Notes under the pieces: generated by a model
Told to the model about the DNA's origin: nothing
The model's database searches: none
Seen by the model: the letters and a program-made list of their open reading frames with translations, nothing else
DNA from: Gemmatimonadota bacterium
GTDB lineage: Bacteria > Latescibacterota > UBA2968 > UBA8231
DNA: 45,738 bases
Direction of reading: 5' to 3'
NCBI GenBank assembly: GCA_018673255.1
Contig: JABHDC010000247.1
Location: 1-45,738 of the forward strand
Program-made: the position numbers and the translations under genes
Shown: positions 7,626 through 15,951 of the stretch, one piece after another
Layout: each line of letters opens with the position of its first letter
How positions within the stretch are numbered: the first letter of the stretch is position 1

Positions 7626-8360
7626 CTATCCCTGCAGATCGAACAACTCGAGTGATTCATTGGTGAGGCGCGAACGCACAACCTCATCGATCATCCCGGC
7701 AACGGGCGGATCCTGTGCGTGATCACGCTTGCAGAAAGCGGTCAGCAGCGTCCAGCGCACGTTGTCGCTGAGGTTCTTCGCACCGCCGTGCCATGTGTGA
7801 CCGCCGAAGACGACGACGGAGCCCGCCGGGGCTTCGAGGCGGATCTCGCCGGGCACATCGGCCGTGGGGTCGTCGAGTACCTCGCGCGGATTCTGGCCGG
7901 TCTTGTGCGATCCAGGTACGAGACGGGTACCGCCATTGTGGCGACTGAAATCGACCAGGGTCCACAGCGTATTACAGCCAGCAGGATGAGGCTGGCCCAG
8001 ATCGCGGCCGAAGTCGAGGTGCAGCGCCTGGTGTCCGTGTCCGGGCGTGGCGGAGCGCGAGCCCATGGAGTGGAACTTCATGTTCCCGCCGAGGACGTGT
8101 TCTGCCGCGGCGAGCACGCGCGGGTGTGTATATCCGACGTCGAATTCTTCCCCGCCGTTGATCAAGTCCAGGACCTTGATCATCTCCGGTTCAACGACGG
8201 CTTCACGCGAGTGGTCGCGCTGTGTGGTTTCGGCCAACTGGCCGAGACGGTCGACGATTGCGCCGACCTGCTCGCACGTCAACACGTCGTACAGAATCAC
8301 GAAGCCCCTGTCGTCGAGGCTGCGCCGTTCGTCGTCGGTCAATGCGTGACCACTGGACAT
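7626..8360 (-). CDS. Phytanoyl-CoA dioxygenase (PhyH) family protein 1
   Basis: 244 aa from the ATG at 8360, chosen because GAGG stands 6 bases before it; the reading frame is open to 8447 but without a ribosome site. It is a Fe(II)/2-oxoglutarate oxygenase fold: the iron facial triad is H114-x-D116 (HLD) and H191 (TWHGG), and R202 is placed to bind the 2-oxoglutarate carboxylate. NGGTRLVPGSH (142-152) is a classic PhyH block. The family hydroxylates small organic molecules; the substrate cannot be read from sequence. It follows the acetyltransferase gene on the same strand with a 65-base gap. Confidence 0.9.
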   Translation of the reverse strand: MSSGHALTDDERRSLDDRGFVILYDVLTCEQVGAIVDRLGQLAETTQRDHSREAVVEPEMIKVLDLINGGEEFDVGYTHPRVLAAAEHVLGGNMKFHSMGSRSATPGHGHQALHLDFGRDLGQPHPAGCNTLWTLVDFSRHNGGTRLVPGSHKTGQNPREVLDDPTADVPGEIRLEAPAGSVVVFGGHTWHGGAKNLSDNVRWTLLTAFCKRDHAQDPPVAGMIDEVVRSRLTNESLELFDLQG

Positions 8361-8425
8361 CAGAACCTCGTCAGTGAGGGAATGTATTGAGAGCATGTAG
8401 TCCGCCGCTGCGAGATTGCGCCAGA

Positions 8426-9577
8426 TCAGAAACGATCCGTCCACCACATGTGTGCGTCCTGCAGGGGAAAGAGCCGCTCCAGGAGCGGGCGCTGATCCCG
8501 CGGGATGCTTGCCTGATTCCAGGCTGAAAGATCACTCGGACGGGCGTAGCCAAATAGCAGGAGAGTCAACTCCTGTTGTCTAAGGCGGATGCCTCCTCTG
8601 CCCTTCGTGGGCAACACACTCAGCCGGCCGGCCCGCCACCCCACGGACAGGTTGCCGATCTCTGTCCGCAGGGTCAGGATCTGGTCGCGATCGGCCTGCC
8701 CCCACCGGTTGGCGAGGACCGGCAGGATTCCCTCCAGGCAGGCGGTTGGATCCATGATACGCCCCATCGGTTTTTCATTGCGCGGGTAGTAGCTGTGCAG
8801 TCGTTGGCCAAGTCGTCGGCAGTAGATGGCAAAGGGGTGATCACCGGGTGCGTTAACCCACACATGCCGATGCCCGCCACGTCTGGCGCGCCGGGCAAGA
8901 TAGCCGACGATGGCTGCATAGGTTGCTCCATCGCGGCCGGAGACCTCTGACACGCGGCAATGCTCATGCACGCGGTTGCAGACGACGTAGCCGACGATTC
9001 GTTCACGCCCGTCGATGGCAACTCGTGCATCGGCCGCGTAGGACCACCACGTCCCTTTGGGGAAACCACCGAATGTCTTCGGATCCCGAACGCAGGATCC
9101 GGTCCGATCCACATTGTCCCGATTATACAGACGTGCGATGGCAGGCAGGTCAGCACGCTTGAGGGCACGGAAGCGCAGCCCGGAAGACGCAGGGTGTGCT
9201 GCCTGCAGCGATTCGGTTTCGAGGGCAAACTCGTGTTCGGCCATACAGGTGATGTAGCCGAACTTGTGGTAGAAGTCCTGGATGCCATGCAGGAATGAGA
9301 GGGCATAGGGTTCGCGCCGCATCAGTTCGAGGGCTGCGTCCATCACACGACGTGAGTAGCCCTTGCGACGGTGCGCCTGGTGCGTGCCGACACCACCGAT
9401 TCCGCCCGTGGGCAGGGCGCACTGGCCGATCCGGACGTCCACGTCGACGACCGAACACCACGAGAGCGGTTCTGCACCTTCGTCGGTGGAGGTTTCTTCC
9501 ACCAGTTCAACCTGCCAGCCCACATCGATCCTGCGTTCGCGGATGACCAATCCAGTGCCAGCCCGGTGCTTGCCCAT
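8426..9577 (-). CDS. GNAT-family N-acetyltransferase, Eis-like
   Basis: 383 aa from the ATG at 9577; an upstream in-frame GTG at 9628 is less likely. The N-terminal half holds the acetyl-CoA pyrophosphate loop GVGTHQAHRRKGYSRRVM and then FYHKFGY, the typical Eis-type continuation of a GNAT domain. A second, weaker GNAT-like domain follows, and the C-terminal third could be an SCP2-like domain, matching the three-part Eis family at about 400 aa. Members acetylate amines of aminoglycosides, peptides or metabolites; substrate unknown. It starts 158 bases from the divergent MFS gene, so export plus acetylation of an amine is one reading of the pair. That pairing is inference. Confidence 0.82.
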   Translation of the reverse strand: MGKHRAGTGLVIRERRIDVGWQVELVEETSTDEGAEPLSWCSVVDVDVRIGQCALPTGGIGGVGTHQAHRRKGYSRRVMDAALELMRREPYALSFLHGIQDFYHKFGYITCMAEHEFALETESLQAAHPASSGLRFRALKRADLPAIARLYNRDNVDRTGSCVRDPKTFGGFPKGTWWSYAADARVAIDGRERIVGYVVCNRVHEHCRVSEVSGRDGATYAAIVGYLARRARRGGHRHVWVNAPGDHPFAIYCRRLGQRLHSYYPRNEKPMGRIMDPTACLEGILPVLANRWGQADRDQILTLRTEIGNLSVGWRAGRLSVLPTKGRGGIRLRQQELTLLLFGYARPSDLSAWNQASIPRDQRPLLERLFPLQDAHMWWTDRF

Positions 9578-9735
9578 GTCCCCATCTTTCAAGTTGCGGT
9601 GGCGCGCAGTTGATCGCTTTGACGCCACGGTGTTGTCCGTCGTTTGTAAGCCGAGTGACTACGTATCGAGGATACCATCACATGATACCGCACGGATCTG
9701 CAGCGGACCAGGCGCGATTCGAGGACAGAACAGGC

Positions 9736-10918
9736 ATGGCCACGACTGACTGAGAGCACCCCCACAGGAACCGGCACCACTCGACTGGCTGGTTCCTTCT
9801 ACTTCTTCTACTACGCCGCCATGGCGGCCCTGTCACCCTTTCTCGTCCTCTACTATCAGCAACTGGGTCTGGATGGGCGTCAGATCGGTCTGCTGGCGGG
9901 AATTCCGCCGGGGCTGATCCTGCTGGGTGCGGCCGGATGGGGGGCGCTGGCCGACGCCAGTCAGCGGCATCGACTCGTACTGAGTCTGGCCATCGCCGCC
10001 ACGATCGGCTGTGTCGGCGCACTGGCGGTCACCCACGCCTTTCACTGGCTCATCGTCGTCGTTGCGTGCATGGCCCTGTGCCAGTCGCCGATTACGCCAC
10101 TGGTCGACAACTCCGTGCTGGAATTGCTCGGCGATCGTCGACACCGCTATGGTCGTATCCGCATGTGGGGGGCGATCGGCTGGGGTGCTGCCGGGCCCGT
10201 CGCCGGACATCTGATCGAGCGCTTCGGTCTGTCCGCCTCCTTCGCCATCTATGTCGTGTTGTTCACCGTCTGTCTGGGAATCGCCCTGGTCATGCCCCTC
10301 GCTCACGTACGGGTCCCGGCCTTCTGGAGCGGTCTTCGGGAGCTGGTCGGCAATCGCCAGTGGCGGGTTTTTCTTGGCCTGGCCTTTGCTAGTGGCGCCG
10401 GTCTGTCAGTCATCCACCACTACCTGTTCCTCTATCTCGAATCGATCGGCAGCAGTCGCGGCCTCATGGGTTATGCCCTGACGATCGGTACCCTGAGCGA
10501 GATGATCGTCTTCTACTTCGGCGATCGCCTGCTGACCCGTTTCGGTCGTCGTCGCCTGCTGGTGGTCAGCATGCTTGGGGGTGCCCTGCGGGTCACGGCC
10601 TACTCACTGATCGATACGCCGAATCTGGCACTGGCCTGTCAGCTGCTGCACGGCCCCTCCTTCGCGCTGTTCTGGATCGCCGGCGTCTCCTATGCCCACG
10701 CACTGGCGCCACCGGGGCTGGGGGCGACGGCGCAGGGACAATTTCTCGGTGTGAACTTCGGTCTGGGGGGCGCCACGGGTGCCATCGTCGGTGGACTTCT
10801 ATTCGAACACTTTGGTTTGTTCACAATGTATCGCGTTGCCGCCGTCTGGCTCGTGTTCGCCACGGCAGTCTATCTGTTCGCCAGTCGCGGGACGTCGGAT
10901 GAGGCAGCGCCCGCATAG
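9736..10918 (+). CDS. MFS transporter (LacY/HcaT-like MFS_1 group) with a 4-bp N-terminal frameshift
   Basis: The uninterrupted frame from the ATG at 9821 gives 365 aa and about 11 membrane segments, but it begins in the middle of the first helix: the same frame upstream encodes RLAGSFYFFYYAA, the rest of transmembrane helix 1. No ATG, GTG or TTG is available there. An ATG at 9736 reads ATG-GCC-ACG-ACT-GAC-TGA; removing one copy of the tandem GACT at 9744-9751 joins it in frame and gives MATTESTPTGTG followed by a complete helix 1. So the original gene most likely starts at 9736 (GAGGA at 9721-9725). GRIRMWGAIGWG is the MFS_1/LacY-like helix 4-5 motif. Function: proton- or gradient-driven export or import of a small organic solute. 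Either the gene is frameshifted or the base call is wrong. Confidence 0.85.
9744..9751 (+). repeat. GACT tandem duplication causing a frameshift
   Basis: GACTGACT. One extra 4-base unit separates the start codon at 9736 from the otherwise intact MFS transporter frame and produces a TGA at 9751-9753. Deleting four bases restores the frame exactly. Confidence 0.7.
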
Positions 10919-10974
10919 ATCGCCTGACATGATTGTGGTGACGGCGATCGATTCTTGAGGATGGGGAGGAGAGG

Positions 10975-12033
10975 ATGGCACGCAAGAAGCCACTGAAAAT
11001 GGCTGTCATCGGTCTGGGTATGGGTCGCGGTCACGCCAAGGGGTATCAGACGCACGCGGGAGCCGAACTGGTCGCGCTGTGTGACCAGGATCCAGAACGC
11101 CTGGCCACAACAGCAGCAGAGATGGGCGTTGAGCATACCTACACGGACGCCGACGAGATGTTTGATGCTCAGGAGTTGGACGGGGTCAGTATCGCCGTGC
11201 CCAACAAGTTTCATGCACCTCTAACGATCAACGCCCTCAAGCGTGGCCTTCACGTGTTGTGTGAGAAGCCGATGGCGATGACGGTGAAGGAAGCGGTCGC
11301 GATGAATGCGGCTGCCACCAAGGCGCGCCGTAATCTGATGATCAACTTTTCCTTCCGCTTCACCGAAGCCAGCTACGCCCTCAAGAAGCAGGTGGACGCA
11401 GGTGTTGTCGGGGATATCTACTTCGGTCGCACCGTGTGGCACCGGCGCCGTGGCATACCAAAGTTCGGTGGCTGGTTTGGCAACAAGGAACTGGCGGGCG
11501 GTGGACCGCTGATCGATCTGGGCGTGCATCGCCTCGATCTGGCCCTCTGGCTCATGGGTTATCCGGAGCCCGAGGTCGTGACGGGTTCAGCCTACAATGT
11601 GATCGCCGCCGAACGGGCCAGAAAAGAGGGCAAGACGTACACCGTCGAAGACCTGGCCTGTGGTATGGTGAAATTCACCAACGGTGCGACCCTGATCCTG
11701 GAGGCCAGCTGGGCACTGAATCAGCAGGCGAAGGAACACATGGAGACCTCCCTCTACGGCGATCGGGGTGGGCTCGTGCACCGGAATGTGAAGGGTGGAT
11801 ACGATTTTGAAGCGGAGATATATACCGATGAAGGGGGCGACCAGTTCACCAAGCGTCTCGACTTCCGCACTGACCCGACACCCGCATCGTATCACGAATT
11901 CGTCGACAGCATCCTCGAGCGCCGGGCTCCATTGGCAACGGGAGATCAGGGCCTGAAGGTGATGAAGATTCTTGAGGGGATCTACAAGAGCGCCGAGACG
12001 GGACGCGAGGTGCGCTACCGACGCGTGAAGTGA
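10975..12033 (+). CDS. Gfo/Idh/MocA family NAD(P)-dependent oxidoreductase
   Basis: 352 aa, the normal family length. The Rossmann motif is VIGLGMGRGHAKGY at 11-24, the catalytic-lysine motif EKP is at 97-99, and GGGPLIDLGVHRLDLALW (175-192) supplies the conserved D181 and H185 near the substrate. The family oxidises or reduces sugars, inositols and related polyols with NAD(P). Ribosome site GGGGAGGAGAGG stands immediately before the ATG. It follows the MFS gene by 56 bases on the same strand, so the two could form an uptake-and-oxidation pair. Its last 19 bases overlap the convergent RNA methyltransferase gene. Confidence 0.95.
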   Translation: MARKKPLKMAVIGLGMGRGHAKGYQTHAGAELVALCDQDPERLATTAAEMGVEHTYTDADEMFDAQELDGVSIAVPNKFHAPLTINALKRGLHVLCEKPMAMTVKEAVAMNAAATKARRNLMINFSFRFTEASYALKKQVDAGVVGDIYFGRTVWHRRRGIPKFGGWFGNKELAGGGPLIDLGVHRLDLALWLMGYPEPEVVTGSAYNVIAAERARKEGKTYTVEDLACGMVKFTNGATLILEASWALNQQAKEHMETSLYGDRGGLVHRNVKGGYDFEAEIYTDEGGDQFTKRLDFRTDPTPASYHEFVDSILERRAPLATGDQGLKVMKILEGIYKSAETGREVRYRRVK

Positions 12034-12602
12034 CTCAACACGTGATAGGCCACCACGCCGAGGCTGACGTGCACATTTAGTGAGGCGCCCTTGCCGAGCA
12101 TGGGGATGTAGACGGCTCGGTCACAGGCCGCCAGCGTACGGTTGGTGACGCCGTGGTCCTCGTGACCCACGACGAGAGCCAGCTTGGCTGGATACTCGAC
12201 ATGGTCATAGGGTGCCGCGTCGCTGGCCAGTTCGACGGCCACACGATGATACCCCTGGGCCCCCAATTCCTGCAGGCCCAGGGCGGCATCCTCTACATAC
12301 TCCCACTGGATCTTCCGATCACGGCCGCGTCCCACCTTCTTGATCAGTGGGTGGGGCGGGCAGGTGGTGATGCCCGTCAGCAGCATCTGCCGCACACCAC
12401 AGGCATCGGCGATGCGGAATGCCGAACCGACATTGACCGGATCCTGCATGTCCTGCAGGACGAAGATCATATCGAGACCGGCAGGTGCTTCCATCTGCTT
12501 GAGGAACTGGTTCAGCGCCTTGCCACGTAGCTGGCGGCGAGCAGACGTAGCTACCGGTTCATCGCCCGGATCGAGACCGGGTTGCTCGGTGTCAGCGCTC
12601 AC
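12015..12602 (-). CDS. SpoU/TrmH family RNA 2'-O-methyltransferase
   Basis: 195 aa from a GTG. The three SPOUT motifs are visible: NVGSAFRIADACG (motif 1, with the catalytic Arg), LVVGHEDHGV (motif 2) and IPMLGKGASLNVHVSLGVVAYH-type motif 3, which forms the trefoil knot that binds S-adenosylmethionine. It methylates a ribose 2'-OH of tRNA or rRNA in the cytoplasm; the exact target is not determined. It starts 8 bases after the SDR gene stop, so it is the last gene of the minus-strand cluster, and its 3' end runs into the Gfo/Idh/MocA gene tail-to-tail. Confidence 0.93.
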   Translation of the reverse strand: MSADTEQPGLDPGDEPVATSARRQLRGKALNQFLKQMEAPAGLDMIFVLQDMQDPVNVGSAFRIADACGVRQMLLTGITTCPPHPLIKKVGRGRDRKIQWEYVEDAALGLQELGAQGYHRVAVELASDAAPYDHVEYPAKLALVVGHEDHGVTNRTLAACDRAVYIPMLGKGASLNVHVSLGVVAYHVLSHFTRR

Positions 12603-12610
12603 AGAATCGC

Positions 12611-13339
12611 CTAGCTGACCGATCCCTGACCGCGGGGTTTGATGATCATCTCCGGGATCACGACGCGGGGTGGCAAGGTGGCTACGAAGAGCACGGCGTG
12701 GGCGATGTCTTCCGGTTGCAGGATACGGGCCTTGTGTTCGTCGGTGACCTTCACGGGACGCTGATCCAGAATCGGTGTGTTGATCTCACCCGGTGAGATG
12801 ACACAGGCCCGGATGCCGTGATTCGCCTCTTCCAGATCGACCATCTTCGTCAGCACGGACATGGCGTGTTTGGCGGCCGAATAGGCGACCCCACCCAGCA
12901 CGCTCGGTGCCGTGCCGGCCATGGAGGAGACGGCGATGACCACGCCATCTGCCTGCGTACGCATGTGAGGCAACACGGCGTGGATGGTGTTGAAGGCACC
13001 TGTCGCATTGATATCGATAACGCGGTCCCAGTCTTCGGGGGTCAGGGTCTCGAGCGAACGATCCGCCACATTGATGCCGGCATTGTTGACGAGGATGTCC
13101 ACACGGCCGTATTCGGCAATGACACCATCGACGATCTGTTGCACCCGGTCGCGATCCGTGACATCACCGGCCTCGGCATGAGCATTGTTGCCGGCCGCTT
13201 CGCAGGTCGCCTGGAGTTTTGCCGGATCGCGGCCGATGGCGATGACGTGTGCCCCCTCGGCGACACAACTATCGACGATGGCTGCACCGGCACCGGAACC
13301 ACCACCGGTCACGATGACGACTTTGTCCTGTAGTTTCAC
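12611..13339 (-). CDS. Short-chain dehydrogenase/reductase (SDR), classical
   Basis: 242 aa from a GTG. Classical SDR motifs are present: TGGGSGAG (11-18, cofactor loop), NNAG (85-88), the catalytic tetrad N111, S139, Y153 and K157 (YSAAK), and SPGEINTP at 182-189. It interconverts an alcohol and a ketone with NAD(P). It sits 42 bases after the TauD-type gene and 8 before the RNA methyltransferase, inside an oxygenase/isomerase cluster, so it may oxidise the product of a neighbouring hydroxylation. Substrate unknown. Confidence 0.95.
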   Translation of the reverse strand: MKLQDKVVIVTGGGSGAGAAIVDSCVAEGAHVIAIGRDPAKLQATCEAAGNNAHAEAGDVTDRDRVQQIVDGVIAEYGRVDILVNNAGINVADRSLETLTPEDWDRVIDINATGAFNTIHAVLPHMRTQADGVVIAVSSMAGTAPSVLGGVAYSAAKHAMSVLTKMVDLEEANHGIRACVISPGEINTPILDQRPVKVTDEHKARILQPEDIAHAVLFVATLPPRVVIPEMIIKPRGQGSVS

Positions 13340-13381
13340 GAAGGTTCATTCTCCCAGAGAGTTACTGTTCAAGTCGTCGGA

Positions 13382-14191
13382 TCATTCCACCGGCTCATCA
13401 CCGAAGACCTGCGTTCGTTTCATCACACGTCGCTGTTCATCGGGAAATTCGAGTCGTCGATGCATGGTGGGCCGATTGTCCCACATCAGCAGATCGCCGA
13501 CCTGCCAGTGGTGGGTCCAGACGAATCGGGGCTGGTCCATGTGAGCGTAGAGCCCTTCCAGCAGCGCTTCACTACCGGCTTCATCCATGTTCGCCACATG
13601 ACTCGTCAGGTGTGGGCTCACGTAGAGTGAAGGGCGACCCGTCTCTGGATGAATGCGAACGACAGGATGGCTGGCCGGTTCGGGCGGATTCTGCTCGGGT
13701 ACCGGGTGGCGATGCACGGCTCGCAGTGTGGACAACATCCGTTGCTCCTGTGCAGGCAGGGCATCGTGGGCGGCGCGGCAGTCACACCACTGTGTCTGGC
13801 CGCCCTCCTGCGGGATCTCGATCGCCTGCAGCAGGGAGATGGTACCGGGCCGCGGCATATAGGAGAGATCGGAGTGGAAGTCAACGGTCGCTGAGCCAAG
13901 GGCCCCGATCGGTTCACCATTCTCCTTCACATTGGAGATGATGAAGATCTCCTTCACGCGTCGTTCCCGCTGTTTGCGCACGTGGGCGCGGGCCGAACCG
14001 AAGTAGCCGGTGAAGCGGACCTGATCTTCATCGCTCACGGGCTGGTTCGGGAAGACGAGGACACAGTATTCCAGCAGCGCCTGTCGCAGTTGGGCAACCG
14101 ACGAGGGGTCGAGGGGCTGGGACAGATCGATACCTGTAATGCGAGCGCCGAGGGTTTCGCCTGATGGTGTGATGTGGATGGGGCCCGTCAT
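13382..14191 (-). CDS. TauD/TfdA family Fe(II)/2-oxoglutarate dioxygenase
   Basis: 269 aa from the ATG at 14191, four bases after the upstream stop; an in-frame ATG at 14239 would overlap that gene by 44 bases. It begins with the family pattern ETLGARITGIDLSQPL. Iron ligands are H106-x-D108 (FHSD) and H244 (PTMHRR); R259 lies 15 residues after the distal His, the TauD spacing for 2-oxoglutarate binding. Known members cleave or hydroxylate taurine, phenoxyacetates, carnitine precursors and similar acids. The substrate is not evident here. It is the third gene of the PhyH, isomerase, TauD, SDR run. Confidence 0.93.
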   Translation of the reverse strand: MTGPIHITPSGETLGARITGIDLSQPLDPSSVAQLRQALLEYCVLVFPNQPVSDEDQVRFTGYFGSARAHVRKQRERRVKEIFIISNVKENGEPIGALGSATVDFHSDLSYMPRPGTISLLQAIEIPQEGGQTQWCDCRAAHDALPAQEQRMLSTLRAVHRHPVPEQNPPEPASHPVVRIHPETGRPSLYVSPHLTSHVANMDEAGSEALLEGLYAHMDQPRFVWTHHWQVGDLLMWDNRPTMHRRLEFPDEQRRVMKRTQVFGDEPVE

Positions 14192-14195
14192 TCGG

Positions 14196-14960
14196 TCAGT
14201 CGATATCACACAGGGCATGGGCGGCGCGCAATGCCGCAATGGGGTCGCCCTTGGGGCTGAATTCGTGGCCTACGAAACCCCGGTAGCCGGAGCGGGCGAT
14301 GGCCTGCATTACCGGGGGATACAGGATCTCCTGCTCATCATCCAGATCGCGCCGTCCGGGATTGCCTGCCGTGTGGTAGTGGGAGACAAACTCGCCGTGT
14401 GTATCGATCGTGCGGATCAAGTCGCCTTCCATGATCTGCATATGGTAGATGTCGTAGAGCAGCCGGATCTGCGGGGAGTCGACGGCGCGACAGACTTCGA
14501 CACCCCAGTCGGTGTGGTCACACTGGTAGTCGGGGTGATTGACTTTGCTGTTGAGCAATTCCATGCAGACAGTGACCCCCGCCGATTCGGCGGCATCCTT
14601 CACCCGCAGCAGACCCTCGATGCAATGGTCGCGTCCTTCCTCGTCTGACAGACCCTCACGATTGCCGCTGAAGGCGATCAGTCCGCCGATGCCCCATTGG
14701 GCGGCTACTTCGATGTTGGCCAGCAATTCCGCCTCGATGCGATCGTGATTCTCGCGTTTGTTCAGGCCGTCGGGCAGGGAATTGTGGCCGACGATGCAGG
14801 CGATCTCCATGCCGCGATCCTTCACCTGCTGCCAGTGTTCGGCTGGCAACATCTCGATGGATGCATAGCCGATATCAGCGGCGGCATCGATGAGTTGCTG
14901 CGGTGACAGATCGCCACGCAGGAAGTTCCCGAAACAGACAGACTGGCGGATCGTGCTCAC
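14196..14960 (-). CDS. Sugar-phosphate/hydroxypyruvate isomerase-like TIM barrel (AP-endonuclease 2 superfamily)
   Basis: 254 aa from the GTG at 14960, preceded by AGGAG at optimal distance and overlapping the upstream PhyH stop as GTGA. The pattern is that of xylose-isomerase-like TIM barrels: E at CMELLNSKVNHPDYQ, D-H at LLYDIYHMQIMEGD, H at VSHYHTAGNPGR and the C-terminal VGHEFSP, which together would hold the divalent metal. HTAGNPGR is especially close to hydroxypyruvate isomerase (Hyi). These enzymes isomerise or epimerise small keto or hydroxy acids and sugars. The tight overlap with PhyH suggests both work on the same compound. Confidence 0.85.
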   Translation of the reverse strand: MSTIRQSVCFGNFLRGDLSPQQLIDAAADIGYASIEMLPAEHWQQVKDRGMEIACIVGHNSLPDGLNKRENHDRIEAELLANIEVAAQWGIGGLIAFSGNREGLSDEEGRDHCIEGLLRVKDAAESAGVTVCMELLNSKVNHPDYQCDHTDWGVEVCRAVDSPQIRLLYDIYHMQIMEGDLIRTIDTHGEFVSHYHTAGNPGRRDLDDEQEILYPPVMQAIARSGYRGFVGHEFSPKGDPIAALRAAHALCDID

Positions 14961-15850
14961 GATGTCTCCTCTCGCGCCCGGTGTGCTGCGTCGAGGACAC
15001 CGACACGCGGGCAAAAGGTGGGATCGGAATAGTCGGGGTGGCCGTCGACCTGGCGCACCAGATCATCGTTGGAGTGCCGCGCCAGGTCACCATTGGCATT
15101 GCGTCGTTCAACGTGATGGTTGGCACCCGGCTGCAGGTGGAGGGCGATCGAGCGTCGCGGGTCATTGCTCGTATTCTGGGCACTGCCGTGGATGGTGCGA
15201 CAGTTGTGGAAACTCACCTGCCCACGCTGCATCAGGGCAGGAGACTTTGTGACCGGGGCGCCCCCTGTATTGAACTGCTTCTCCAGACCGTCCAGATCGC
15301 TGGAGAAGAAGTTGAGGTGGTTGTTCTCCGGCCACTCATGGGATCCATCGACGAAACTGATCGTGCCGATCTGCTCGTCCATGTCCGTGAAGGGAACCCA
15401 GGCGGTGAGCATCTCGGGCGAGGCGCAGGTGCGCCAGTAGCCGAAGTCCGTGTGCCAGCCCACCGCTTGCGGTGCATCAGCTGGTGATGGCGGCTTGTAG
15501 AGCAGCTGGTCGTGCCACAGGCGTACATCGTCGCCGGCCAGCAGGGCACCGATGGCTCCAAGAATCGGCTTCTTGAGCAGGGCGTCCAGCTCGGGGACCA
15601 GCAAGGTGGCGTAGTCGTTCTTGCGCAGCTTGTCCTGTCCGGTGCCCTGCCACCAGGCCAGTTGGTAGGTGCCACCATTGGGCAGGTCGATCTGCTGCGT
15701 GTCCAGGGTGGCATAGTAGCGTTCGGAGGCGTCGATGGCGGCATCGAGTTCGGCATCGGTGAACACGGGGCGTGAGACATACCAACCCAGACGGTGGTAG
15801 TCCTCGACTTCTTCAGGTGTTGGTAACAGTTGTGGGTCGATGTCACACAT
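14957..15850 (-). CDS. Phytanoyl-CoA dioxygenase (PhyH) family protein 2
   Basis: 297 aa. Iron ligands are H133-x-D135 (GWHTDFGYW) and H221 (RTIHGSAQN); R232 or R233 would bind 2-oxoglutarate. The segment LWHDQLLYKPP at 111-121 and the GSHEWP block at 169-174 are usual for the family. It is a longer, distinct paralogue from the copies at 7626 and 18820. It starts at an ATG with GAGG 11 bases upstream and ends overlapping the isomerase-like gene by four bases (GTGA), so it heads a five-gene co-directional run ending at 12015. Confidence 0.92.
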   Translation of the reverse strand: MCDIDPQLLPTPEEVEDYHRLGWYVSRPVFTDAELDAAIDASERYYATLDTQQIDLPNGGTYQLAWWQGTGQDKLRKNDYATLLVPELDALLKKPILGAIGALLAGDDVRLWHDQLLYKPPSPADAPQAVGWHTDFGYWRTCASPEMLTAWVPFTDMDEQIGTISFVDGSHEWPENNHLNFFSSDLDGLEKQFNTGGAPVTKSPALMQRGQVSFHNCRTIHGSAQNTSNDPRRSIALHLQPGANHHVERRNANGDLARHSNDDLVRQVDGHPDYSDPTFCPRVGVLDAAHRAREETS

Positions 15851-15951
15851 GCAGTACGGGCCTCGTCATTCAGAAGGAAAGATCAGAAGAGAAGGGACAA
15901 GCAATGCCCCGCTTCCGGCGTCGTCAATTGGATCGGACCGGGTCGCAATTC

